The notes under the pieces are model-generated. The model did no database searches and was not told where the DNA came from. It saw only the letters and a program-made list of their open reading frames with translations. A stretch of DNA of 64,000 nucleotides from Zeugodacus cucurbitae (lineage: Eukaryota; Arthropoda; Insecta; Diptera; Tephritidae), in the NCBI RefSeq assembly GCF_028554725.1, contig NC_071669.1:31176001-31240000 (forward strand), given 5' to 3'. Both the position numbers and the translations under genes were made by a program. Positions 1 through 9,970 of this stretch are shown one piece after another; positions within the stretch are counted from its first letter, which is position 1; each line of letters opens with the position of its first letter.

Positions 1-33
1 TATTATGAATAAATATTCTTTATGTTTTTATTT

Positions 34-129
34 GTCGATATTCAACTTGCAAGAAAGTGAACTTTAATCTTAGATATGATAGAATACAAAATCAATGATT
101 ATGAATAAATGTTATTTATGTTTTTATTT
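34..129 (+). repeat. Reference monomer (first complete 96-bp unit)
   Basis: This is the first full unit, counted from g of gtcgat. In this numbering the common monomer has the CpG-bearing gtcgat at 1-6, the self-complementary cttgcaag at 13-20, the hyphenated dyad aaagtgaacttt at 21-32, gatc at about 33-36, an A-rich stretch at about 48-63, the dyad gaataaatattc at 70-81 and a T-rich tail at 82-96. The common form has 38 A, 38 T and 20 G+C. Positions about 11-32 look the least variable across the window. This unit is class A at its start; it carries the 'actttaatcttagatatgatag' type of middle, which is one of several interchangeable middles. The choice of start point is arbitrary for a circularly permuted repeat. 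Confidence 0.93.
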
Positions 130-470
130 GTCGATAAATAACTTGCAAGAAAGTGAGCTTTGATCTTAAATCTGATAAAATACAAAATAAGTGATAATGA
201 ATTAATATTCTTTATGTTTTTATTTGTCGATATTCAACTTGCAAGAAAGTGAACTTTGATCTTAAATCTGATAAAAATACAAAATAAATTATTATGAATA
301 AATATTCTTTATGTTTTTATTTGTCGATATTCAACTTGCAAGAAAGTGAACTTTGATCTTAAATCTGATAAAAATACAAAATCAATGATCATGATGAAAT
401 GTTATTTATGTTTCTATTTGTCGATAAACAACTTGCAAGAAAGTGAACTTTGATCTTAGTTCTGATAAAA

Positions 471-486
471 TTAAATCAGATAAAAA
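471..486. repeat. 16-bp out-of-register insertion in a monomer (first copy)
   Basis: The unit starting at 420 is 112 bp long instead of 96, because 'ttctgataaaa' is followed by 'ttaaatcagataaaaa' before the normal 'tacaaaat' resumes. The extra bases look like a second, slightly different copy of the unit's own 'cttaaatctgataaaaa' segment. This suggests a misaligned exchange inside the monomer. Exact edges are ambiguous by a few A residues. Confidence 0.85.
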
Positions 487-2024
487 TACAAAATAAATTA
501 TTATGAATAAATATTCTTTATGTTTTTATTTGTCGATATTCAACTTGCAAGAAAGTGAACTTTGATCTTAAATCTGATAAAAATACAAAATCAATGATCA
601 TGATGAAATGTTATTTATGTTTCTATTTGTCGATAAACAACTTGCAAGAAAGTGAACTTTGATCTTAGTTCTGATAAAATACAAAATAAATGATTATGAA
701 TAAATATTTTTATGTTTTTATTTGACTATATTCAACTTGCAGGAAAGTGAACTTTGATCAAAAATCTGAGAAAACTCAAAATAAATGATTATCAATAAAT
801 GTTCTTTATGTTTCTATTTGTCGATAAACAACTTGCAAGAAAATGAACTTTAATCTTAGATATGATAGAATTAAAAATAAATGATTATGAATAAATATTC
901 TTTATGCTTTTATTTGTCGATATTCAACTTGCAAGAAAGTGATCTTTAATCTTAAATATGATAAAATACAAAATAAATGATTTTGAATAAATGTTATTTA
1001 TGTTTTTACTTGTCGATAAACAACTTGCCAGAAAGTGAGCTTTAATCTTAGATATGATAGAATACAAAATAAATGATAATGAATAAATATTCTTTATGCT
1101 TTTATTTGTCGATATTCAACTTGTAAGAAAGTGAACATTGATCATAAATCAGAGAAAACTCAAAATAAAGGATTATCAATAAATGTTCTTTATGTTTCTA
1201 TTTGTCGATAAACAACTTGCAAGAAAGTGAACTTTAATCTTAGATATGATAGAATACAAAATCAATGATTATGAATAAATGTTATTTATGTTTTTATTTG
1301 TCGATAAACAACTTGCAAGAAAGTGAGCTTTAATCTTAGATATGATAGAATACAAAATAAATGATAATGAATAAATATTCTTTATGCTTTTATTTGTCGA
1401 TATTCAACTTGTAAGAAAGTGAACTTTAATCTTAAATATGATAAAATACAAAATAAATGATTTTGAATAAATGTTGTTTATGTTTTTATTTGTCGATAAA
1501 CAACTTGCAAGAAAGTGAGCTTTGATCTTAAATCTGATAAAATACAAAATAAATTATTATGAATAAATATTCTTTATGTTTTTATTTGTCGATATTCAAC
1601 TTGCAAGAAAGTGAACTTTAATCTTAGATATGATAGAATACAAAATCAATGATTATGAATAAATGTTATTTATGTTTTTATTTGTCGATAAATAACTTGC
1701 AAGAAAGTGAGCTTTGATCTTAAATCTGATAAAATACAAAATAAGTGATAATGAATTAATATTCTTTATGTTTTTATTTGTCGATATTCAACTTGCAAGA
1801 AAGTGAACTTTGATCTTAAATCTGATAAAAATACAAAATAAATTATTATGAATAAATATTCTTTATGTTTTTATTTGTCGATATTCAACTTGCAAGAAAG
1901 TGAACTTTGATCTTAAATCTGATAAAAATACAAAATCAATGATCATGATGAAATGTTATTTATGTTTCTATTTGTCGATAAACAACTTGCAAGAAAGTGA
2001 ACTTTGATCTTAGTTCTGATAAAA

Positions 2025-2040
2025 TTAAATCAGATAAAAA
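2025..2040. repeat. 16-bp out-of-register insertion in a monomer (second copy)
   Basis: The unit starting at 1974 is 112 bp long and carries the same 'ttaaatcagataaaaa' insertion as the unit at 420, exactly 1554 bp away. The related block at about 4.4-4.5 kb lacks both this unit and its neighbour, being 209 bp (112 + 97) shorter there. The insertion therefore marks the 1554-bp pair as sharing a history separate from the 4 kb copy. Confidence 0.85.
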
Positions 2041-2365
2041 TACAAAATAAATTATTATGAATAAATATTCTTTATGTTTTTATTTGTCGATATTCAACTT
2101 GCAAGAAAGTGAACTTTGATCTTAAATCTGATAAAAATACAAAATCAATGATCATGATGAAATGTTATTTATGTTTCTATTTGTCGATAAACAACTTGCA
2201 AGAAAGTGAACTTTGATCTTAGTTCTGATAAAATACAAAATAAATGATTATGAATAAATATTTTTATGTTTTTATTTGACTATATTCAACTTGCAGGAAA
2301 GTGAACTTTGATCAAAAATCTGAGAAAACTCAAAATAAATGATTATCAATAAATGTTCTTTATGT

Positions 2366-3603
2366 TTCTATTTGTCGATAAACAACTTGCAAGAAAATGA
2401 ACTTTAATCTTAGATATGATAGAATTAAAAATAAATGATTATGAATAAATATTCTTTATGCTTTTATTTGTCGATATTCAACTTGCAAGAAAGTGAACTT
2501 TAATCTTAAATATGATAAAATACAAAATAAATGATTTTGAATAAATGTTATTTATGTTTTTACTTGTCGATAAACAACTTGCAAGAAAGTGAACTTTAAT
2601 CTTAAATCTGATAAAATACAAAATAAATGATTATGAATATATGTTCTTTATGTTTCTATATGTCGATAAATAACTTGCAAGAAAGTGAACTTTGATCTTA
2701 GATCTGATAGAATACAAAATAAATGATTATGAATATATGTTCTTTATGTTTCTATATGTCGATAAATAACTTGCAAGAAAGTGAACTTTTATCTTAAATC
2801 TGATAAAAATACAAAATAAATGATAATGAATAAATATTATTTATGTTTTTATTTGCCGATTAACAACTTACATGAAAGTGAACTTTGATCATAAATCTGG
2901 TAAAATACAAAATAAATTATTATGAATAAATATTCTTTATGTTTTTATTTGTCGATATTCAACTTGCAAGAAAGTGAACTTTGTTTCTATTTGTCGATAA
3001 ACAACTTGCAAGAAAATGAACTTTAATCTTAGATATGATAGAATACAAAATAAATGATTATGAATAAATATTCTTTATGCTTTTATTTGTCGATATTCAA
3101 CTTGCAAGAAAGTGAACTTTAATCTTAAATATGATAAAATACAAAATAAATGATTTTGAATAAATGTTATTTATGTTTTTACTTGTCGATAAACAACTTG
3201 CAAGAAAGTGAACTTTAATCTTAAATCTGATAAAATACAAAATAAATGATTATGAATATATGTTCTTTATGTTTCTATATGTCGATAAATAACTTGCAAG
3301 AAAGTGAACTTTGATCTTAGATCTGATAGAATACAAAATACATGATTATGAATATATGTTCTTTATGTTTCTATATGTCGATAAATAACTTGCAAGAAAG
3401 TGAACTTTGATCTTAAATCTGATAAAAATACAAAATCAATGATTATGAATAAATGTTATTTATGTTTATATTTGTCGATAAACAACTTGCAAGAAAGTGA
3501 GCTTTGATCTTATATCTGATAAAATACAAAATAAATTATTATGAATAAATATTCTTTATGTTTTTATTTGTCGATATTCAACTTGCAAGAATGTGAACAT
3601 TGA
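2366..3603. repeat. 619-bp tandem duplication with non-integral period
   Basis: The unit starting at 2374 ('gtcgataaacaacttgcaag' followed by aaaatg) recurs at 2993, an offset of 619 bp, which is six monomers plus about 43 bp. The first copy runs to about 2984 and the second from about 2985. Later units keep the relation: the 'gatctgatagaatac' unit near 2700 matches one near 3319. The join between the copies creates the 42-bp truncated unit at 2951-2992. Period and truncated unit explain each other, so this is a duplication whose two ends fell at different positions in the monomer. Confidence 0.82.
2951..2992. repeat. Truncated 42-bp monomer at a duplication junction
   Basis: gtcgat at 2951 is followed by the next gtcgat only 42 bp later, at 2993. 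The unit runs normally to 'gaactttg' and then jumps straight to 'tttctatttg', skipping about 54 bp. The two sides share only 'tg' at the join, so the exchange was not between aligned monomers. It is also the left limit of the 6.8 kb block found again at 18,246, since upstream of that site the sequence is an ordinary unit. Confidence 0.9.
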
Positions 3604-6389
3604 TCATAAATCAGAGAAAACTCAAAATAAAGGATTATCAATAAATGTTCTTTATGTTTCTATTTGTCGATAAACAACTTGCAAGAAAGTGAACTTTAAT
3701 CTTAGATATGATAGAATACAAAATCAATGATTATGAATAAATGTTATTTATGTTTTTATTTGTCGATAAACAACTTGCAAGAAAGTGAGCTTTAATCTTA
3801 GATATGATAGAATACAAAATAAATGATAATGAATAAATATTCTTTATGCTTTTATTTGTCGATATTCAACTTGTAAGAAAGTGAACTTTAATCTTAAATA
3901 TGATAAAATACAAAATAAATGATTTTGAATAAATGTTGTTTATGTTTTTATTTGTCGATAAACAACTTGCAAGAAAGTGAGCTTTGATCTTAAATCTGAT
4001 AAAATACAAAATAAATTATTATGAATAAATATTCTTTATGTTTTTATTTGTCGATATTCAACTTGCAAGAAAGTGAACTTTAATCTTAGATATGATAGAA
4101 TACAAAATCAATGATTATGAATAAATGTTATTTATGTTTTTATTTGTCGATAAATAACTTGCAAGAAAGTGAGCTTTGATCTTAAATCTGATAAAATACA
4201 AAATAAGTGATAATGAATTAATATTCTTTATGTTTTTATTTGTCGATATTCAACTTGCAAGAAAGTGAACTTTGATCTTAAATCTGATAAAAATACAAAA
4301 TAAATTATTATGAATAAATATTCTTTATGTTTTTATTTGTCGATATTCAACTTGCAAGAAAGTGAACTTTGATCTTAAATCTGATAAAAATACAAAATCA
4401 ATGATCATGATGAAATGTTATTTATGTTTCTATTTGTCGATAAACAACTTGCAAGAAAGTGAACTTTGATCTTAGTTCTGATAAAATACAAAATAAATGA
4501 TTATGAATAAATATTTTTATGTTTTTATTTGACTATATTCAACTTGCAGGAAAGTGAACTTTGATCAAAAATCTGAGAAAACTCAAAATAAATGATTATC
4601 AATAAATGTTCTTTATGTTTCTATTTGTCGATAAACAACTTGCAAGAAAATGAACTTTAATCTTAGATATGATAGAATACAAAATAAATGATTATGAATA
4701 AATATTCTTTATGCTTTTATTTGTCGATATTCAACTTGCAAGAAAGTGAACTTTAATCTTAAATATGATAAAATACAAAATAAATGATTTTGAATAAATG
4801 TTATTTATGTTTTTACTTGTCGATAAACAACTTGCAAGAAAGTGAACTTTAATCTTAAATCTGATAAAATACAAAATAAATGATTATGAATATATGTTCT
4901 TTATGTTTCTATATGTCGATAAATAACTTGAAAGAAAGTGAACTTTGATCTTAGATCTGATAGAATACAAAATAAATGATTATGAATATATGTTCTTTAT
5001 GTTTCTATATGTCGATAAATAACTTGCAAGAAAGTGAACTTTTATCTTAAATCTGATAAAAATACAAAATAAATGATAATGAATAAATATTATTTATGTT
5101 TTTACTTGTCGATAAACAACTTACATGAAAGTGAACTTTGATCATAAATCTGATAAAATACAAAATAAATTATTATGAATAAATATTCTTTATGTTTTTA
5201 TTTGTCGATATTCAACTTGCAAGAAAGTGAACTTTGATCTTAAATCTGATAAAAATACAAAATAAATGATTATGAATAAATATTATTTATGTTTTTATTT
5301 GTCGATAAACAACTTGCAAGAAAGTGAGCTTTGATCTTAAATCTGATAAAATACAAAATAAATTATTATGAATAAATATTCTTTATGTTTTTATTTGTCG
5401 ATATTCAACTTGCAAGAATGTGAACTTTGATCTTAAATCTGATAAAAATACAAAATAAATGATTATGAATAAATATTATTTATGTTTTTATTTGCCGATT
5501 AACAACTTACATGAATGTGAACTTTGATCATAAATCAGAGAAAACTCAAAATAAATGATTATCAATAAATGTTCTTTATGTTTCTATTTGTCGATAAACA
5601 ACTTGCAAGAAAGTGAACTTTAATCTTAGATATGATAGAATACAAAATCAATGATTATGAATAAATGTTATTTATGTTTTTATTTGTCGATAAACAACTT
5701 GCAAGAAAGTGAGCTTTGATCTTAAATCTGATAAAATACAAAATAAGTGATAATGAATTAATATTCTTTATGTTTTTATTTGTCGATATTCAACTTGCAA
5801 GAAAGTGAACTTTGATCTTAAATCTGATAAAAATACAAAATAAATTATTATGAATAAATATTCTTTATGTTTTTATTTGTCGATATTCAACTTGCAAGAA
5901 AGTGAAGTTTGATCTTAAATCTGATAAAAATACAAAATCAATGATCATGATGAAATGTTATTTATGTTTCTATTTGTCGATAAACAACTTGCAAGAAAGT
6001 GAACTTTGATCTTAGTTCTGATAAAATACAAAATAAATGATTATGAATAAATATTTTTATGTTTTTATTTGACTATATTCAACTTGCAGGAAAGTGAACT
6101 TTGATCAAAAATCTGAGAAAACTCAAAATAAATGATTATCAATAAATGTTCTTTATGTTTCTATTTGTCGATAAACAACTTGCAAGAAAATGAACTTTAA
6201 TCTTAGATATGATAGAATACAAAATAAATGATTATGAATAAATATTCTTTATGCTTTTATTTGTCGATATTCAACTTGCAAGAAAGTGAACTTTAATCTT
6301 AAATATGATAAAATACAAAATAAATGATTTTGAATAAATGTTATTTATGTTTTTACTTGTCGATAAACAACTTGCAAGAAAGTGAACTT

Positions 6390-8710
6390 TGATCATAAAT
6401 CTGATAAAATACAAAATAAATTATTATGAATAAATATTCTTTATGTTTTTATTTGTCGATATTCAACTTGCAAGAAAGTGAACTTTGATCTTAAATCTGA
6501 TAAAAATACAAAATCAATGATCATGATTAAATGTTATTTATGTTTCTATTTGTCGATAAACAACTTGCAAGAAAGTGAACTTTGATCTAAGTTTGATAAA
6601 ATACAAAATAAATGATTATGAATAAATATTCTTTATGTTATTATTTGACGATATTCAACTTGCAAGAAAGTGAACTTTGATCTTAAATCTGATAAAAATA
6701 CAAAATAAATGATTATGAATAAATATTTTTAATGTTTCTATTTGTCGATAAACGACTTGCAAGAAGGTGAACTTTAATCTTAAATATGATAAAATACAAA
6801 ATAAATTATTTTGAATAGATGTTATTTATGTTTTTATTTGTCGATAAACAACTTGCAAGAAAGTGAGCTTTGATCTTAAATCTGATAAAATACGAAATAA
6901 GTGATAATGAATTAATATTCTTTATGCTTTTATATGTCGATATTCAACTTGCAAGAAAGTGAACTTTGATCTTAAATCTGATAAAAATACAAAATCAATG
7001 ATTATGAATAAATGTTATTTATGTTTCTATTTGTCGATAAACACCTTGCAAGAAAGTGAACTTTGATCTTAGTTCTGATAAAATACAAAATAAATGATTA
7101 TGAATAAATATTCTTTATGTTTTTATTTGTCGATATTCAACTTACATGAAAATGAACTTTGATCATAAATCTGATAAAAAACAAAATAAATTATTATGAA
7201 TAAATATTCTTTATGTTTTTATTTGACGATATTCAACTTACATGAAAGTGAACTTTGATCATAAATCTGATAAAAATACAAAATAAATTATTATGAATAA
7301 ATATTCTTTATGTTTTTATTTGCCGATATTCAACGTGCAGGAAAGTGAACTTTGATCATAAATCTGAGAAAACTCAAAATAAATGATTATCAATAAATAT
7401 TCTTTATGTTTCTATTCGTCGATAAACAACTTGCAAGAAAGTGAACTTTGATCAAAAATCTGAGAAAACTCAAAATAAATTATTATCAATAAATGTTCTT
7501 TAATCTGATCTTGATCTTAAATCTGATAAAAATACAAAATAAGTGATTGTGAATAAATATTATTTATGTTTTTATTTGCCGATTAACAACTTACATTAAA
7601 GTGAACTTTGATCATAAATCTGATAAAATACAAAATAAATTATTATGAATAAATATTCTTTATGTTTTTATTTATCGATATTCAACTTGCAAGAAAGTGA
7701 ACTTTGATCTTAAATCTGATAAAAATACAAAATCAATGATCATGATTAAATGTTATTTATGTTTCTATTTGTCGATAAACAACTTGCAAGAAAGTGAACT
7801 TTGATCTAAGTTTGATAAAATACAAAATAAATGATTATGAATAAATATTCTTTTTGTTTTTATTTGACGATATTCAACTTGCAAAAAAGTGAACTTTGAT
7901 CTTAAATCTGATAAAAATACAAAATAAATGATTATGAATAAATATTTTTAATGTTTCTATTTGTCGATAAACGACTTGCAAGCAGGTGAACTTTAATCTT
8001 AAATATGATAAAATACAAAATAAATGATTTTGAATAGATGTTATTTATGTTTTTATTTGTCGATAAACAACTTGCAAGAAAGTGAGCTTTGATCTTAAAT
8101 CTGATCAAATACGAAATAAGTGATAATGAATTAATATTCTTTATGTTTTTATATGTCGATATTCAACTTGCAAGAAAGTGAACTTTGATCTTAAATCTGA
8201 TAAAAATACAAAATCAATGATTATGAATAAATGTTATTTATGTTTCTATTTGTCGATAAACACCTTGCAAGAAAGTGAACTTTGATCTTAGTTCTGATAA
8301 AATACAAAATAAATGATTATGAATAAATATTCTTTATGTTTTTATTTGTCGATATTCAACTTACATGAAAATGAACTTTGATCATAAATCTGATAAAAAA
8401 CAAAATAAATTATTATGAATAAATATTCTTTATGTTTTTATTTGACGATATTCAACTTACATGAAAGTGAACTTTGATCATAAATCTGATAAAAATACAA
8501 AATAAATTATTATGAATAAATATTCTTTATGTTTTTATTTGCCGATATTCAACGTGCAGGAAAGTGAACTTTGATCATAAATCTGAGAAAACTCAAAATA
8601 AATGATTATCAATAAATGTTCTTTTTGTTTCTATTCGTCGATAAACAACTTGCAAGAAAGTGAACTTTAATCTTAGATGTGATAGAATACAAAATCAATG
8701 ATTATGAATA
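6390..8710. repeat. Tandem higher-order repeat, period 1219 bp
   Basis: The rare 'taagtttgataaaatac' variant at 6588 recurs at 7807, and 'atctgagaaaactc' at 7362 recurs at 8581; both give 1219 bp. Copy one (about 6390-7448) diverges from copy two where it reads 'atcaaaaatctgag' instead of 'aatcttagatgtg'. The period is twelve monomers plus 67 bp; the odd remainder comes from the 64-bp truncated unit lying between the copies. Beta family. Confidence 0.82.
7418..7577. repeat. Out-of-register join giving a 64-bp truncated unit (copy 1 of 3)
   Basis: The register marks are 160 bp apart, that is one full unit plus 64 bp. The sequence passes from 'aaatgttcttt' directly to 'aatctgatcttgatc', so the T-rich tail joins the middle of a monomer. 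Both sides share 'cttta', a plausible microhomology. A small 'gatcttgatctt' duplication follows. The same join recurs at 22,762 and 38,226, so it formed once and was then copied with its block. Confidence 0.88.
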
Positions 8711-9970
8711 AATGTTATTTATGTTTCTATTTGTCGATAAACAACTTGCAAGAAAGTGAACTTTGATCTTAGTTCTGATAAAATACAAAATAAATGATTA
8801 TGAATAAATATTCTTTATGTTTTTATTTGTCGATATTCAACTTACATGAAAATGAACTTTGATCATAAATCTGATAAAAAACAAAATAAATTATTATGAA
8901 TAAATATTCTTTATGTTTTTATTTGACGATATTCAACTTGCAAGAAAGTGAACTTTGATCTTAAATCTGATAAAAATACAAAATAAATGATTATGAATAA
9001 ATATTTTTAATGTTTCTATTTGTCGATAAACGACTTGCAAGAAGGTGAACTTTAATCTTAAATATGATAAAATACAAAATAAATGATTTTGAATAGATGT
9101 TATTTATGTCTTTATTTGTCGATAAACAACTTGCAAGAAAGTGAGCTTTGATCTTAAATCTGATCAAATACGAAATAAGTGATAATGAATTAATATTCTT
9201 TATGTTTTTATATGTCGATATTCAACTTGCAAGAAAGTGAACTTTGATCTTAAATCTGATAAAAATACAAAATCAATGATTATGAATAAATGTTATTTAT
9301 GTTTCTATTTGTCGATAAACACCTTGCAAGAAAGTGAACTTTGATCTTAGTTCTGATAAAATACAAAATAAATGATTATGAATAAATATTCTTTATGTTT
9401 TTATTTGTCGATATTCAACTTACATGAAAATGAACTTTGATCATAAATCTGATAAAAAACAAAATAAATTATTATGAATAAATATTCTTTATGTTTTTAT
9501 TTGACGATATTCAACTTACATGAAAGTGAACTTTGATCATAAATCTGATAAAAATACAAAATAAATTATTATGAATAAATATTCTTTATGTTTTTATTTG
9601 CCGATATTCAACGTGCAGGAAAGTGAACTTTGATCATAAATCTGAGAAAACTCAAAATAAATGATTATCAATAAATGTTCTTTATGTTTCTATTCGTCGA
9701 TAAACAACTTGCAAGAAAGTGAACTTTAATCTTAGATGTGATAGAATACAAAATCAATGATTATGAATAAATGTTATTTATGTTTCTATTTGTCGATAAA
9801 CAACTTGCAAGAAAGTGAACTTTGATCTTAGTTCTGATAAAATACAAAATAAATGATTATGAATAAATATTCTTTATGTTTTTATTTGTCGATATTCAAC
9901 TTACATGAACATCAACTTTGATCATAAATCTGATAAAAAACAAAATCAATTATTATGAATAAATATTCTT
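7855..9970. repeat. Tandem higher-order repeat, period 1059 bp (11 monomers)
   Basis: 'acgtgcagg' at 8552 recurs at 9611, and the 'atttgacgatattcaacttg' unit at about 7862 recurs at 8921; both give 1059 bp. Copies are about 7855-8913 and 8914-9970. The same pair of copies is present in the partner block (about 23.1-25.0 kb). The duplication therefore predates the copying of the 6.8 kb block. Beta family, marked by cgacttgcaagaagg units. Confidence 0.82.

Larger units (their letters stand above)
1..2582. repeat. Tandem higher-order repeat, period 1554 bp
   Basis: The first bases of the window recur at 1555, and the rare 'tttgactata' variant at 721 recurs at 2275, both giving an offset of 1554 (16 monomers plus small indels). 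The match runs from 1 to about 1028 against 1555 to about 2582. It includes the same 16-bp out-of-register insertion in both copies. After that the first copy continues with 'gccagaaagtgagc' and the second with 'gcaagaaagtgaac', so the match stops. The first copy may begin upstream of the window. Alpha-family block. Confidence 0.88.
1133..5236. repeat. Higher-order repeat pair, offset 2462 then 2253 bp
   Basis: The marker 'aaaggattatc' at 1167 recurs at 3629 (offset 2462), and the start-of-window segment at 1555 recurs at 4017 (same offset). After the 209-bp segment missing from the second copy, the offset becomes 2253: 'tttgac' at 2275 recurs at 4528, and the unit at 2951 recurs at 5204. The match ends at the truncated-unit junction near 2983. 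The pair is therefore about 1133-2983 against 3595-5236. Alpha family. Confidence 0.85.
2985..9770. repeat. 6.8 kb block, first copy (partner at 18,246-25,030)
   Basis: Rare variants recur at a constant distance of 15,261 bp: 'catgattatg' at 3341 and 18,602, 'aaataacttgaaagaaag' at 4921 and 20,182, the odd 'taatctgatcttgatc' join at 7501 and 22,762, and 'ctattcgtcg' at 9690 and 24,951. The match begins at the truncated-unit junction and ends near 9770, where this copy continues with a class B unit and the partner with a class A unit. The block crosses from alpha (to about 6.4 kb) into beta family monomers. Confidence 0.9.

Noticed and set aside
34..129. Rho-independent terminators or small RNA hairpins from the dyads and the A-rich/T-rich halves.
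   Set aside because: The 5-bp dyads have only 2-base gaps, too short for stable hairpin loops, and the aaataaa/tttattt arms are weak. They are better described as sequence dyads than as RNA features.
2951..7577. Truncated units as transposon excision or target-site scars.
   Set aside because: The joins show 2-5 bp of shared bases and lost or repeated monomer sequence, with no target-site duplication, so misaligned exchange or end-joining explains them more simply.
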